A stretch of 64,000 nucleotides of DNA from Janthinobacterium sp. 61. Lineage in GTDB: Bacteria; Pseudomonadota; Gammaproteobacteria; Burkholderiales; Burkholderiaceae_D. Under the pieces are notes generated by a model. It was given only the letters and a program-made list of their open reading frames with translations. It made no database searches and was not told where the DNA came from. The stretch lies in contig NZ_PJMQ01000001.1 of assembly GCF_002846335.1 (NCBI RefSeq), positions 4,836,001 through 4,900,000 of the forward strand. Reading direction: 5' to 3'. A program made the position numbers and the translations under genes. Shown here one piece after another: positions 46,424 to 56,022 of this stretch (position 1 is its first letter; the number at the start of each line of letters is the position of its first letter).

Positions 46424-46500
46424 AGGGGAATCGCCAAGCTGGTTAAGGCACTGGATTTTGATTCCAGCATGCGAAGGTTCGAATCCTTCTTCCCCTGCCA
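46424..46500 (+). tRNA. tRNA-Gln (anticodon TTG)
   Basis: A 77-base cloverleaf with encoded CCA. The acceptor arms AGGGGAA and TTCCCCT pair fully; the anticodon stem CTGGA/TCCAG encloses TTTTGAT with anticodon TTG; the T arm is AAGGTTCGAATCCTT. It lies between ispE and prs, the usual betaproteobacterial position. Confidence 0.96.
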
Positions 46501-46591
46501 CCATTTCACCGTAGTCTGTCGATGCGAAGTTAGCGTCCAGTGCGGGAAAAAGCAGATATGTCGCCACGCGGCATATTCTAAACAATGACTG

Positions 46592-46609
46592 ACCGGGCAC
46601 ATGCCCGGT
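46592..46609 (+). terminator. Hairpin downstream of tRNA-Gln
   Basis: ACCGGGCA and TGCCCGGT are complementary across two bases, followed by TAGTGCTTTTC. A weak terminator or leader hairpin in front of prs. Confidence 0.4.
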
Positions 46610-46650
46610 TAGTGCTTTTCAAGACTTCTATATCACCTCTTGGGACTCCC

Positions 46651-47601
46651 ATGGCTTACGAAAACCTGATGGTTTTTACCGGCAACGCGAATCCAGCGTT
46701 GGCAGAGGGGGTCGCAAAAAACCTCGGCATCCCTCTCGGTAAAGCAAACGTTTCGAAATTCTCCGACGGCGAAGTAATGGTCGAGATTAACGAAAACGTG
46801 CGCGGCAAGGATGTTTTTGTTTTGCAATCCACCTGTGCTCCAACCAACGACAGTCTGATGGAAATCATGCTGATGGTTGATGCCTTGAAACGTGCTTCCG
46901 CTGGCCGCATCACTGCCGCGATTCCTTATTTCGGCTACGCCCGCCAAGACCGTCGTCCACGCTCCGCGCGTGTGGCGATTTCGGCCAAGGTGGTGGCGAA
47001 CATGCTGGAAGAAGCCGGTGTCGAGCGCGTCCTGATCATGGACTTGCACGCTGACCAAATTCAAGGTTTCTTCGATATCCCAGTCGACAATATCTACGCT
47101 TCGCCAATTTTGCTGGGTGACCTGCAAAAGAAAAACTACCAGGATCTGCTGGTCGTGTCGCCGGACGTCGGTGGTGTGGTACGTGCGCGCGCCTTGGCAA
47201 AACGCCTGGGCTGCGACCTGGCCATCATCGACAAACGCCGCCCAAAGGCGAACGTGTCCGAAGTGATGAACATCATCGGTGAAGTCGAAGGCCGCAACTG
47301 CGTGATCATGGATGACATGGTCGACACGGCAGGCACCCTGACCAAGGCTGCCGAAGTGCTTAAAGAGCGCGGCGCGAAAAAAGTCGTGGCGTATTGCACG
47401 CACGCGGTGCTGTCCGGCCCGGCGATCGACCGTATCTCGGCTTCGCCACTCGATGAGCTGGTCGTGACTGACACGATCCCCCTGTCCGAAGCGGCCCTGG
47501 CCTGCGGCAAGATCCGTCAATTGACGTGCGCGCCGCTGCTGGCCGAGACGTTCAAGCGCATCATCAAGGGTGATTCGGTTATTTCCCTCTTTATCGACTA
47601 A
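46651..47601 (+). CDS. prs: Ribose-phosphate pyrophosphokinase
   Basis: Makes PRPP from ribose 5-phosphate and ATP. The ATG at 46651 starts [20 protein letters not shown] and gives 316 residues. Motifs: [16 protein letters not shown] (ATP loop), [11 protein letters not shown] (cation site), and the PRPP loop [13 protein letters not shown]. The open frame upstream of this ATG crosses the tRNA downstream region and is not coding. Confidence 0.97.
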   Translation: MAYENLMVFTGNANPALAEGVAKNLGIPLGKANVSKFSDGEVMVEINENVRGKDVFVLQSTCAPTNDSLMEIMLMVDALKRASAGRITAAIPYFGYARQDRRPRSARVAISAKVVANMLEEAGVERVLIMDLHADQIQGFFDIPVDNIYASPILLGDLQKKNYQDLLVVSPDVGGVVRARALAKRLGCDLAIIDKRRPKANVSEVMNIIGEVEGRNCVIMDDMVDTAGTLTKAAEVLKERGAKKVVAYCTHAVLSGPAIDRISASPLDELVVTDTIPLSEAALACGKIRQLTCAPLLAETFKRIIKGDSVISLFID

Positions 47602-47628
47602 TTCGGTAAGTAGAAACAGACGTAATGC

Positions 47629-47671
47629 CTGCGGCGCGACCGGCTTTTTGCCTGTTGCGCCGCAGTGTTTT
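47629..47671 (+). terminator. Hairpin between prs and rplY
   Basis: CTGCGGCGC and GCGCCGCAG enclose a 19-base loop and are followed by TGTTTTAG, a moderate intrinsic terminator. Confidence 0.55.
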
Positions 47672-47767
47672 AGTTTTCGGGGCGCGTATGCGCCCATTTC
47701 CGAGGATTCCTGGTCGCGGGAATCTTCATAACACAAGGCATCTGCCTTGTTCTTCTTGGAGTATCAC

Positions 47768-48379
47768 ATGAAAGTTATCGCATTTAAACGCGAATTGCAA
47801 GGTTCCGGAGCGAGCCGCCGCCTGCGCATTTCCGGCCAAACCCCTGGTATCGTCTACGGTGGCGCTGAAGCCCCGGTGCTGATCTCGCTGGATCACAACG
47901 CCCTGTACCACGCGTTGAAAAAAGAAGTGTTCCACTCGTCGATCCTGGATCTGGAAATCGACGGTGTTTCCCAGCAAGTTCTGTTGCGCGACTTCCAAGT
48001 CCACGCATACAAACAACTGGTTCTGCACGCTGACTTCCAGCGCGTTGACGCTAAGCAAGCTATCCACGTGAAAGTTGCTCTGCACTTCATCAACGCTGAC
48101 GTTTCCCCAGCAGTCAAACTGCATGGCGCGACCATCAGCCACGTTGCCAACGAAATCGAAGTTTCGTGCCTGCCAGGCCAACTGCCAGAATTCATCAACG
48201 TTGACCTGTCGAACATCGACGTCGGTCACTCGTTGCACATCGGCGACCTGGTCCTGCCAGCTGGCGTGACCGCTGTCACCCACGGCGCCAACCTGACCAT
48301 CGCTACCGCTTCGGTACCGGCTGGCCACGTTGCTGCTGAAGCTGAAGCAGCCGCTGCTGTTGACGCCGACAAGAAGTAA
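47768..48379 (+). CDS. rplY: 50S ribosomal protein L25/general stress protein Ctc
   Basis: 5S rRNA-binding protein in the long Ctc form: N-terminal L25 domain ([20 protein letters not shown]) plus a TL5-type C-terminal domain and an Ala/Glu-rich tail, 203 residues. The ATG at 47768 has TTGGAGTATCAC upstream. Confidence 0.95.
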   Translation: MKVIAFKRELQGSGASRRLRISGQTPGIVYGGAEAPVLISLDHNALYHALKKEVFHSSILDLEIDGVSQQVLLRDFQVHAYKQLVLHADFQRVDAKQAIHVKVALHFINADVSPAVKLHGATISHVANEIEVSCLPGQLPEFINVDLSNIDVGHSLHIGDLVLPAGVTAVTHGANLTIATASVPAGHVAAEAEAAAAVDADKK

Positions 48380-48412
48380 TTTTGCCGCCGCAGTAATGCG
48401 GTAGTTGCAAGG

Positions 48413-48447
48413 AAAAACCCGCCAGGTTCGCCGCGCGGGTTTTTTTC
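48413..48447 (+). terminator. Terminator after rplY
   Basis: AAAAACCCGC and GCGGGTTTTT (48413-48444) with a 12-base loop, continuing into a T-run. Confidence 0.85.
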
Positions 48448-48494
48448 TGCCTGTTTTCACCGATAATGTTTTCTTTTTCATTGCAGACACAGCC

Positions 48495-49079
48495 ATGCCC
48501 ATACGCCTGATCGTCGGCCTCGGCAACCCGGGACCCGAATACGAACAAACCCGTCACAATGCCGGTTTCTGGCTGCTGGACAATCTTGCCAACAGCTTGC
48601 CCGGCACGCGCTTGCAGCGCGATTCGCGCTATAACGCCATGCTGGCGAAAACGTCGATAGCCGGAAAGGAAGTCTGGCTGCTCGAACCGCTGACCTTCAT
48701 GAACCGCTCGGGCCAGTCCGTGGGCGCGCTGGCGCGCTTCTTCAAGATCGCCGCCGATGAAGTGCTGGTGGTGCACGACGAGCTCGATCTGATGCCCGGC
48801 ATTGCGCGCCTGAAGAAAGGCGGCTCGGCCGGCGGCCACAATGGCTTGAAAGACATCACGGCCGCGCTGGGCACGCAGGATTACTGGCGCTTGCGCCTGG
48901 GCATCGGCCACCCGCGCACCCTGAGCCTGCAGCAGCAAGTAGCCGATTTCGTGCTGCACCGTCCGCGCCGCGAAGACCAGGAGCTGATCGAGCAAGCCAT
49001 CGACAAATCCTTGCAGGTGATGCCGCAGATCGTCGAAGGTAAGTTCGAGGCAGCGACCATGAAGCTGCATACGGCATAA
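48495..49079 (+). CDS. pth: Peptidyl-tRNA hydrolase
   Basis: Recycles peptidyl-tRNAs released from stalled ribosomes. The ATG at 48495 starts [20 protein letters not shown]; the catalytic His is in TRHNAGFW. Further motifs are [14 protein letters not shown] and [12 protein letters not shown]. The 194 residues are standard. The stop abuts the stop of the convergent serine hydrolase. Confidence 0.96.
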   Translation: MPIRLIVGLGNPGPEYEQTRHNAGFWLLDNLANSLPGTRLQRDSRYNAMLAKTSIAGKEVWLLEPLTFMNRSGQSVGALARFFKIAADEVLVVHDELDLMPGIARLKKGGSAGGHNGLKDITAALGTQDYWRLRLGIGHPRTLSLQQQVADFVLHRPRREDQELIEQAIDKSLQVMPQIVEGKFEAATMKLHTA

Positions 49080-50177
49080 TTATTTGGTGGCCTTGCCGAA
49101 GCTGGCCATGATTGTTTTCGCCATCTGCTGCTGGCTGGTCTGGGCGCTGCTGCCTTCGCCCGCGTTGGCGGCGATCAGCAAGCCGTCGCCGCTGCCGGGC
49201 GCCAGCGCGATCAGCGCGTGCCAGTAGCCGTTAGAACCCAGGTGGGTGAGCACGCGCTGCGGCGCCTGGGGCGGAAAGTGCATCACGCCCCAGCCCAATG
49301 CCGCATTCGTGTCGCCCTGCGCCGTGTGCAGCAACATATACGTTTCCTGCTTCAGCAGCTTGCCCTTGCCTTGCTCGCCGTGCAGTTGATCGAGCGCAAA
49401 CTTGGCCCAGTCTCGCATGCTCAGGTGAATTTCTCCATCGGGTGCCATCATCAGCGGATTGCTGGCCATCAAGCCGGCAATCGGCTTGTTTTCCTTGTGC
49501 CCCAGATTTTGCCCCCGCACGGTGGGGCCGAAGGCGGCCCGCATGCCCAGCGGGCCGAACACTTCGGCCTGCATCAATTCTTCATATGTCTTGCCCGTGG
49601 CGCGCTCGGCGATGGCGGCGGCGATCATGGCGCCGCTGTTCGAGTAATGCGATTCACCGCGCGGCGTGGCCACCGGCGCGTCGGCCAGCGCGCGCTGCGC
49701 GTATTCCAGGCGCAGCAGCGGCAATGGCCGCGTATCCGTGTAGGTGGAATTGATCCATGCCTCGTCCGGATTCGGCGGCAGGCCGGCGCGGTGCGACAGC
49801 AGATCCATCAGGTTGACGTCGCGGTACTCGGCGCGCATGCCGCCTGCCAGCGCGGGCAGCATGCTTGACAGTGGCGCATCCCACGACAGCACGCCCCGTT
49901 CCACCAGACGCGCGATCAGGGTCACTGTCATGGCCTTGCCGTTGGAACCGATATTCCACACGTCATCAGCGCGCACGGCGTCATGCCCGTCATTGGCCCG
50001 CACGCCCGCTTGTGTCTGTGCCTCGATCTTGCCGTCGCGGATCACGAGTATGGCCATGGCCGGCACGCTCTTGTCTGCCAGCGCCTGCTGCAGCATGGCA
50101 TGCAAGTCATGGGCGCGGGCGGCGCCGCTGAGCAAAAAGGCGGTGCTGCAAACGAGTGAGGCAAGCAGGGTTTTCAT
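49080..50177 (-). CDS. Beta-lactamase-fold serine hydrolase (class C/EstB type)
   Basis: Secreted hydrolase of 365 residues with a signal peptide ending ARAH. The three active-site motifs of the family are present: SNGK (SxxK, about 78-81), YSN in ESHYSNSGAMIA, and HLG in THLGSNGYWH as the KTG equivalent. It may be an esterase, a D-amino peptidase or a penicillin-binding-like enzyme; substrate not predictable. Not evidence of antibiotic resistance by itself. Confidence 0.85.
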   Translation of the reverse strand: MKTLLASLVCSTAFLLSGAARAHDLHAMLQQALADKSVPAMAILVIRDGKIEAQTQAGVRANDGHDAVRADDVWNIGSNGKAMTVTLIARLVERGVLSWDAPLSSMLPALAGGMRAEYRDVNLMDLLSHRAGLPPNPDEAWINSTYTDTRPLPLLRLEYAQRALADAPVATPRGESHYSNSGAMIAAAIAERATGKTYEELMQAEVFGPLGMRAAFGPTVRGQNLGHKENKPIAGLMASNPLMMAPDGEIHLSMRDWAKFALDQLHGEQGKGKLLKQETYMLLHTAQGDTNAALGWGVMHFPPQAPQRVLTHLGSNGYWHALIALAPGSGDGLLIAANAGEGSSAQTSQQQMAKTIMASFGKATK

Positions 50178-50295
50178 GGTGTCTCCAGTCGATAAGGGTG
50201 GGGTAACATGTTAAAATGGTCGCAAAACATGATTTAATTATTGTTTTACGATAATTTATTCTAGCAACACTTTACGCATCCGTATACTTTTGAAT

Positions 50296-50871
50296 ATGAA
50301 AAAAAATCCAACGGGACCGGCGGCACTGAGCCGGCGCGTGCGCTACGGCGTCTCGGCGTTCTTTGTGCTGTACCTGCTGCTGACGGTGCTGGGCTGGCTG
50401 GCGCCTGCGCCGGCAGCGCGCGGCAGCCTGGGCAGCGCCGGCATGTATGAATTGCTGCTGCAGTTGCAGAGCCAGCCATTCGCACGCCTGGCGGCCATGC
50501 CCTTGTGGCAGCGGGGTCTGGGCCTGGCGCTGGCCTTGCCAGCCTTGCTGGTGCTGGGCGATGCCGTGCGCCAGTTGGCCCTGGTCTTGCGCCAGTTCGA
50601 GCAGGGCGTGTTTTTTACGCCGCAGGTGGCGCAGCGCTTTCGCCGTTTTGCCGGCGGCTTGCTGCTGGGAACGGTGTTGACGTTGCTGGAGCCGACCGTG
50701 CGCGGCATGCTGTTTGGTTTGCTGGAAGAGGGAACGAGCCAGTTGCGCCTGGTCATCGACATCACGGGCGGCGACTTGTGGACCTTGCTGCTGTGCACGG
50801 TTTTCCTTGCGCTGGCGCAAATCCTCCATGAAGGCCAGCGCCTGGCCGATGAAAACAGCGGGTTCATCTGA
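50296..50871 (+). CDS. DUF2975-type membrane protein
   Basis: 191-residue four-helix membrane protein; helices about 20-40, 75-95, 115-135 and 155-175. The phrase LRQFEQGVFFTPQVAQRFRRFA between helices two and three (parts FEQGVFFTP, RFRRFAGG) is characteristic of DUF2975 proteins. The ATG at 50296 is used; a TTG two codons upstream is possible. It is coupled by TGATG to an HTH gene, a common pairing for this family. Confidence 0.8.
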   Translation: MKKNPTGPAALSRRVRYGVSAFFVLYLLLTVLGWLAPAPAARGSLGSAGMYELLLQLQSQPFARLAAMPLWQRGLGLALALPALLVLGDAVRQLALVLRQFEQGVFFTPQVAQRFRRFAGGLLLGTVLTLLEPTVRGMLFGLLEEGTSQLRLVIDITGGDLWTLLLCTVFLALAQILHEGQRLADENSGFI

Positions 50872-51104
50872 TGGGCATCGTCGTGCGCCTCGACCTGGTA
50901 CTGGCCAGGAAAAAAGTGAAATCGAAGGAGCTGGCGGCCTTCATCGGCATCACGGAGCAGAACTTGTCCCTCTTAAAATCGGGCAAGGTGCGCGGTGTGC
51001 GTTTCGATACGCTGTCGAAAATTTGCGAGATGCTCGAGTGCCAGCCTGGTGACATCCTGGAATTCGATGCGTCGCAGCCGGACGACGCGGACGACGCGCC
51101 CTAA
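50871..51104 (+). CDS. XRE/Cro-type HTH regulator
   Basis: 77-residue single-domain DNA-binding protein. The helix-turn-helix is SKELAAFIGITEQNLSLLKS, followed by KVRGVRFDTLSKICEMLECQPGDILEF, as in YozG-like regulators. The start shares one base with the preceding stop. It probably controls its own small operon with the DUF2975 protein. Confidence 0.88.
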   Translation: MGIVVRLDLVLARKKVKSKELAAFIGITEQNLSLLKSGKVRGVRFDTLSKICEMLECQPGDILEFDASQPDDADDAP

Positions 51105-51256
51105 CAGCAGAGGGGGCGGTTTTTTTGAAGAGTAGGGTGCATAGAGGTACAATTGACCCTTAGAGCATTAATACAGCAAGATTATCCAGAAAACGCCCGC
51201 AACGGCCGTTTTGCACCAGCCGCTTGCCGGCAATATTGATTATTTAAAGGTTTTCC

Positions 51257-52348
51257 ATGAGTCTCCAATGCGGTATCGTCGGCTTGCCGAACGTCGGCAA
51301 GTCCACCCTGTTCAATGCACTGACGAAAGCCGGCATCCCGGCTGAAAACTATCCGTTCTGCACCATCGAGCCGAACGTCGGCGTCGTTGAAGTGCCGGAT
51401 CCGCGCATGGATGCGCTGGCCGCCATCGTCAAGCCGGAACGCATGGTCAATGCCATCGTGGAATTCGTCGACATCGCCGGTCTGGTGGCTGGTGCATCGA
51501 AAGGCGAGGGCCTGGGCAACCAGTTCCTGTCGCACATCCGCGAAACGGACGCCATCGTCAACGTCGTGCGTTGCTTCGAAGATGACAACGTCATCCACGT
51601 GGCCGGCAAGATCAACCCGCTCGACGATATCGAAGTCATCCAGACCGAACTGGCGCTGGCCGACATGGGCACCGTGGAAAAAGCCATCCACCGCGAAAAC
51701 AAGAAAGCCCGCTCGGGCGACAAGGACGCGGCCAAGCTGCTGGCCATCATGGAACGCATGATGCCTTACCTGAACGACGCCAAGCCGGTGCGCGCCATGG
51801 GCCTGGACGCCGACGAAATGGAACTGATCAAGCCTTTGTGCCTGATCACGGCCAAGCCAGCCATGTTCGTGGCCAATGTGTCGGACACGGGCTTTACCAA
51901 CAACCCGCTGCTGGACCAGCTGACGGCCTACGCGCAATCGCAAAATGCCCCTATCGTCGCCATCTGCGCGGCGCTGGAAGCGGAAATCGCCGACCTGGAC
52001 GATGCCGACAAGGGCGCTTTCCTGGCCGACATGGGCATGGAAGAGCCAGGCCTGGATCGCCTGATCCGCGGCGCCTACAAGCTGCTGGGCCTGCAAACCT
52101 ACTTCACGGCGGGCGTGAAGGAAGTGCGCGCCTGGACCATCCATGTGGGCGACACGGCACCGCAAGCGGCCGGCGTGATCCATACCGACTTCGAACGCGG
52201 CTTCATCCGCGCGCAAACCATCGCCTATGACGACTTCATTGCCTACAAAGGCGAAGCCGGTGCCAAGGAAGCGGGCAAGATGCGCGCCGAGGGCAAGGAA
52301 TACGTGGTCAAGGATGGCGACGTGCTGAACTTCCTGTTCAACGTCTAA
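51257..52348 (+). CDS. ychF: Redox-regulated ATPase YchF (Obg family)
   Basis: Ribosome-associated P-loop ATPase of 363 residues. G1 [14 protein letters not shown] at the N-terminus, G3 DIAGLV, G4-equivalent NVSD (the Obg-like change toward ATP), and a C-terminal TGS domain ending [27 protein letters not shown] precedes the ATG. Confidence 0.97.
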   Translation: MSLQCGIVGLPNVGKSTLFNALTKAGIPAENYPFCTIEPNVGVVEVPDPRMDALAAIVKPERMVNAIVEFVDIAGLVAGASKGEGLGNQFLSHIRETDAIVNVVRCFEDDNVIHVAGKINPLDDIEVIQTELALADMGTVEKAIHRENKKARSGDKDAAKLLAIMERMMPYLNDAKPVRAMGLDADEMELIKPLCLITAKPAMFVANVSDTGFTNNPLLDQLTAYAQSQNAPIVAICAALEAEIADLDDADKGAFLADMGMEEPGLDRLIRGAYKLLGLQTYFTAGVKEVRAWTIHVGDTAPQAAGVIHTDFERGFIRAQTIAYDDFIAYKGEAGAKEAGKMRAEGKEYVVKDGDVLNFLFNV

Positions 52349-52380
52349 CTTCCTGCCCGGCCCCGGATGGGGCGACAGAC

Positions 52381-52413
52381 AACCCTGCAAATCATTGATT
52401 TGCAGGGTTTTTT
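52381..52413 (+). terminator. Terminator after ychF
   Basis: AACCCTGCAAATC and GATTTGCAGGGTT form a perfect 13-pair stem with a three-base loop, followed by TTTTA. Confidence 0.9.
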
Positions 52414-52453
52414 ATTGCCCGGATAACCAGCATGGCTGCAATTGGACGGTTCT

Positions 52454-53290
52454 CTAGTCCTCGCGGCCGCGCGCCAGGCTATCCGAACGTTGCCATGTCC
52501 ACATCAGACCGATGCCGGCCGAGGTGCTGCTGTTCTGGCGCAGCAGGGGGCTGGCGCGGTTGGCGGCGCCTGCGTAGTTGTCGTAGCGCAAAAATGCAAA
52601 GGCCCGCCAGTCCCGCTGCAGCCGGTACGAACCGCCCAGGCCCAGGCGTGTGAGCATCAGTCCGCTCTTCGCCGCATATGATGGGCGCTGACCGGTGGCA
52701 AACGCGGGGCTGACGCCATAAAAGTAATCGTTGATGGCGGCATTGCCCAGCACGGCGCCCAGGCTGGCATCGACATGCCACGCCTGCTGTTCGCCTTGCA
52801 GCGCATACACGAGGCGTGGCTCGAACGTGGCGCCCTGGCGGTGCAGGCCGCCGCGCGCTTCGATGACGGCGCGCAAGGGCAGCTCCAGGCCCAGACGGCT
52901 GTGTTGCGTCGGCTCGGCCAGCTTGATTTTCAGGCGCGGGCCAAATTCCACCAGGGTGCCCAGATCCGGCATGCCGCGCCGGGCCGGCACGTCGCTGGAC
53001 CTGGCAGGCAAGGACAGGGCAAAGCCGATATCGACATCGAATCGCTCCGTGTCGAGCAGGCGCGCGCCCACGCCGGAGCGGTCGGCGCGTAATACTTTGC
53101 CACGGTAAATCAGATAGGGCAGGGCCAGGCTGCGCGTCGAGCGTTCGCTGGCGCCGGGATAGGCGGGCGTGACGGCTGTGCCGCCAAACACGCCCGCTTC
53201 CCATAATGGCAGCGGTGGTTCGATGGCGCGCGCCGGTGCCATGGCGGCGAAGACGGCGGAGGCGGCCAGCAAGGTGGGTGCGAGGTTCAT
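52454..53290 (-). CDS. MipA/OmpV-family outer-membrane protein
   Basis: Beta-barrel protein of 278 residues. The ATG at 53290 (five codons inside the longest frame) has GGAG upstream and gives the signal peptide MNLAPTLLAASAVFAAMAPARA. Family features are WEAGVFGGTAVTPAYPGA near the N-terminus, LPYLIYRG, and a run of amphipathic strands. MipA proteins scaffold murein synthases or act as general outer-membrane proteins. It is coupled by ATGA to the lipoprotein gene upstream. Confidence 0.87.
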   Translation of the reverse strand: MNLAPTLLAASAVFAAMAPARAIEPPLPLWEAGVFGGTAVTPAYPGASERSTRSLALPYLIYRGKVLRADRSGVGARLLDTERFDVDIGFALSLPARSSDVPARRGMPDLGTLVEFGPRLKIKLAEPTQHSRLGLELPLRAVIEARGGLHRQGATFEPRLVYALQGEQQAWHVDASLGAVLGNAAINDYFYGVSPAFATGQRPSYAAKSGLMLTRLGLGGSYRLQRDWRAFAFLRYDNYAGAANRASPLLRQNSSTSAGIGLMWTWQRSDSLARGRED

Positions 53291-53781
53291 CGAGGAACTC
53301 CGCAAGGCTTGCCCACCGGCAGCGATTCGAACTCAGCAACGAAGGCCATCAGCCCCCTCCCGTTCCAGCCCAGTTCATCGCGCACGGCTTCCGCTTCCGC
53401 CCTCTTGCCCTGGCGTTCATACTGGTCGATTAGCGCCCTGTAGCTGAGGGCGCTCGATTGTTTGCTGCGCTTTGCCAGCGCAATGGCTTCGCGGAAATGA
53501 AATTCGGCCGCGTCGTAGCGGCAGGCCGCGCTGGCGGCGCGTCCCGCCTGGTGATGCAGCCGCTCCTGCCAAGCGAGGTCGCCACGGCCCAGTTCTACAT
53601 TTTCGACGGCTGCCTCGTAGCTGCGCATGGCTTGCGTCCAGTCGCCCTGGCTGGCCGCTTCCCGCGCGAACTGTTCCTGCTGCGCCGCCGTGCGCAGTTC
53701 GATCTGCGTGGAGCAGGCGTTGAGCGCCATTAAGACTAGCGGCAGGATGAGGCAAGAGCGGAGGGGGGGCAATGTGGACAT
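53287..53781 (-). CDS. Tetratricopeptide-like lipoprotein
   Basis: 164-residue lipoprotein. The ATG at 53781 yields MSTLPPLRSCLILPLVLMALNAC, with lipobox LNAC. The mature part is helical, with TPR-like stretches (FAREAASQGDWTQAMRSYEAA, parts QGDWTQAMRSYEAA; AAEFHFREAIALAKRS; RALIDQYERQGKRAEAEAV). It probably acts with the MipA-like protein encoded after it. No specific function recognised. Confidence 0.72.
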   Translation of the reverse strand: MSTLPPLRSCLILPLVLMALNACSTQIELRTAAQQEQFAREAASQGDWTQAMRSYEAAVENVELGRGDLAWQERLHHQAGRAASAACRYDAAEFHFREAIALAKRSKQSSALSYRALIDQYERQGKRAEAEAVRDELGWNGRGLMAFVAEFESLPVGKPCGVPR

Positions 53782-53782
53782 G

Positions 53783-53830
53783 GCGCTACTGTAGCGCATG
53801 CGTAGCGCGCACGTTTGCGCGCTACGCATG
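53783..53830. promoter_or_regulatory. Nested palindromes built from GTAGCGC units
   Basis: CATGCGTAGCGCGCA (53797-53811) and its exact complement TGCGCGCTACGCATG (53816-53830) are separated by four bases. A second small palindrome GCGCTACTGTAGCGC adjoins it toward the lipoprotein start. It lies in the divergent region between the lipoprotein/MipA pair and the asparaginase gene; a TATAAT at 53861 points toward the latter. Candidate operator or mRNA hairpin. Confidence 0.5.
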
Positions 53831-53913
53831 AATTGGATATTTCCCCGGGCATGGATGACATATAATTTGCACACGACTTTGTTATTTTTGACAGTACACC
53901 TCACGGGAGCACC

Positions 53914-55008
53914 ATGTTTTCACGCAAATTCCATTCTTGTGCACAGCTGATGCTGGCCACCTTGCTGATGGGCTTTATCGCCGCTTCCCCGGCGCGCGCG
54001 CAGCAAGCGGCCGTCAAATTGCCGAATGTGGTGATCCTGGCCACGGGCGGCACCATCGCCGGCAGCGGCGCCGACAGCACCACCACCGTGGGCTACACCT
54101 CGGCCACCGTGGGCGTCGAGCGCCTGATCGCGGCCGTGCCGGAACTGAAAAAAGTGGCGAATGTGAAAGGCGAGCAAGTGTTCCAGATCGCCAGCGAAAG
54201 CATGGGCAATGAACACTGGCTGACCCTTGCCAAGCGCATCAACGTGCTGCTGGCCTCGAACGATGTCGATGGCGTGGTCGTCACGCACGGCACCGACACC
54301 ATCGAAGAAACGGCCTATTTCCTGAACCTGACCGTGAAAAGCCATAAACCGGTGGTGGTGGTGGGCGCCATGCGTCCGTCGACCGCCATCTCGGCTGACG
54401 GCCCCATCAACCTGTACAACGCCGTGATGCTGGCCGGCAGCAAGGAAGCCGTGGGCAAGGGCGTGCTGGTGGCATTGAATGACCAGATCAACGCCGCGCG
54501 CGAAGTCACCAAAACGAACACCTCGACGACCGACACCTTCAAGTCGCCGGAACTGGGCATGCTCGGCTACATCCAGGGCAGCAAGGCCTTTTTCTACCGC
54601 CAGTCGACGCGCAAGCACACGCTGGAATCGGAATTTGACATCAGCAAGCTCGATGCCCTGCCGCAAGTGGACATTGTCTACGGCTACGCCAACATGAACC
54701 GTGTCGGCATGGACGCCTTCATTGCCGCCGGCGCCAAGGGCATCATCCATGCGGGCGTGGGCGATGGCAGCGTGGCCGCGCAAATGAAGCCGGCCCTGGT
54801 AGAGGCGCGCCAGAAGGGCGTGCTGATCGTGCGTTCGAGCCGTGTCGGCCAGGGCATCGTGGCACGCAATGGCGAAGCCAATGACGATGAACTCGACAGT
54901 GTCGTGTCGGATACCCTGAACCCACAAAAAGCCCGCATCCTGCTGATGCTGGCCTTGACCAAAACGAATAGCACGCAAGAAATCCAGCGCATTTTCTACA
55001 CGTATTGA
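53914..55008 (+). CDS. ansB: Type II (periplasmic) L-asparaginase
   Basis: Hydrolyses asparagine to aspartate and ammonia in the periplasm. A signal peptide ends ARAQ near residue 30. The two catalytic threonine motifs are ILATGGTIAGSG and VVTHGTDTIEETAYFL; the Lys/Asp relay is in GAMRPSTAISADGP. The 364 residues fit the secreted class. CACGGGAGCACC precedes the ATG. Confidence 0.94.
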   Translation: MFSRKFHSCAQLMLATLLMGFIAASPARAQQAAVKLPNVVILATGGTIAGSGADSTTTVGYTSATVGVERLIAAVPELKKVANVKGEQVFQIASESMGNEHWLTLAKRINVLLASNDVDGVVVTHGTDTIEETAYFLNLTVKSHKPVVVVGAMRPSTAISADGPINLYNAVMLAGSKEAVGKGVLVALNDQINAAREVTKTNTSTTDTFKSPELGMLGYIQGSKAFFYRQSTRKHTLESEFDISKLDALPQVDIVYGYANMNRVGMDAFIAAGAKGIIHAGVGDGSVAAQMKPALVEARQKGVLIVRSSRVGQGIVARNGEANDDELDSVVSDTLNPQKARILLMLALTKTNSTQEIQRIFYTY

Positions 55009-55136
55009 TCCTTGTCGCGCCAGGCCAGCCTCATTGGCTGAGCCTGGCCGATTTACGCTTGCCCGCTTTGCTGCCATACTTCGTTTCTGAATAACTTTCT
55101 GGAAGAAGCAGCAACACTGTTCCTTGTCCCCTGTCC

Positions 55137-55988
55137 ATGGCTATCCTGTCCGACATCATCCTGTATCCCATCAAATCGTGCGCCGGCATCCACTTGCAGG
55201 AGGCCGTGCTCACGCATTCCGGGCTGATGAGCGAGCACGTCTTCGACCGCGAATGGATGGTGGTGGATCCGCAGGGTCGCTTCCTGACCCAGCGCGAACA
55301 TCCGCGCATGGCACTGATCGTGCCGTCCATCAAGGCCACCACGCTGGAATTGCGCGCGCCGGGCATGCTGTGCCTGGAAATCGAGCTGGGCTTGCCGCAC
55401 CCGGAACTGGCTCCCATGCTGGAAGTGCAGGTGTGGGACGATACCGTGCGCGCCTACGATTGCGATGACGTCACGGCTACCTGGTTTTCCAACGCCATCG
55501 GCGTGCCGTGCCGCCTGGCGCGCTTTCACCCGGACGTGGTACGCGCCACCAGCACCGCCTGGACGGACGGCGTGGCCGCCTCGACCATGTTTGCCGATGG
55601 CTATCCGGTACTGATCGCGGGCAGTGCCTCGCTCGCCGATGTGAACGACAAGCTGCGCGCCGCCGGCCGCGAGGCGCTGCCGATGAATCGTTTCCGTCCC
55701 AACCTGGTCATCGGCGATATCGGCGCCTTCGAGGAAGACTACGCCGCGTTCCTGCAATTTGGCGCCACTGTGCTCAAGCCTGTCAAACCATGCTCGCGCT
55801 GTCCGATTCCGTCGGTGGACCAGGCCACGGGCGTGCCCGGACCGGACCCGCTCGACGTCATGCATGGCTATCGCGCCAAGCCCGAGCTCGATGGCGCCAT
55901 CTGCTTTGGCATGAACGCCATCGTCACCGGCGGCGGCGACGAGCGTATCGTGGTAGGGCAGGACATCGGTTTCGAACTGGCATTTTAA
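55137..55988 (+). CDS. MOSC-domain protein (YcbX-like, without ferredoxin domain)
   Basis: 283-residue protein with an N-terminal MOSC beta-barrel (LSDIILYPIKSCAGI, HVFDREWMVVDPQGRFLTQRE) and a C-terminal MOSC domain (NRFRPNLVIGDIGAFEEDYA) with the conserved Cys in KPCSRCPIPSVD. Such proteins use molybdenum cofactor to reduce N-hydroxylated compounds. E. coli YcbX carries an additional C-terminal [2Fe-2S] domain that is absent here. Confidence 0.88.
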   Translation: MAILSDIILYPIKSCAGIHLQEAVLTHSGLMSEHVFDREWMVVDPQGRFLTQREHPRMALIVPSIKATTLELRAPGMLCLEIELGLPHPELAPMLEVQVWDDTVRAYDCDDVTATWFSNAIGVPCRLARFHPDVVRATSTAWTDGVAASTMFADGYPVLIAGSASLADVNDKLRAAGREALPMNRFRPNLVIGDIGAFEEDYAAFLQFGATVLKPVKPCSRCPIPSVDQATGVPGPDPLDVMHGYRAKPELDGAICFGMNAIVTGGGDERIVVGQDIGFELAF

Positions 55989-56022
55989 GCATGGCGCCCG
56001 TACAGAAGGGTTTAAGGTTTCT

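Noticed and set aside
49080..50177. Antibiotic-resistance beta-lactamase
   Set aside because: The beta-lactamase-fold motifs are shared by esterases and peptidases, the third motif is HLG rather than KTG, and no regulator of the AmpR type is adjacent.
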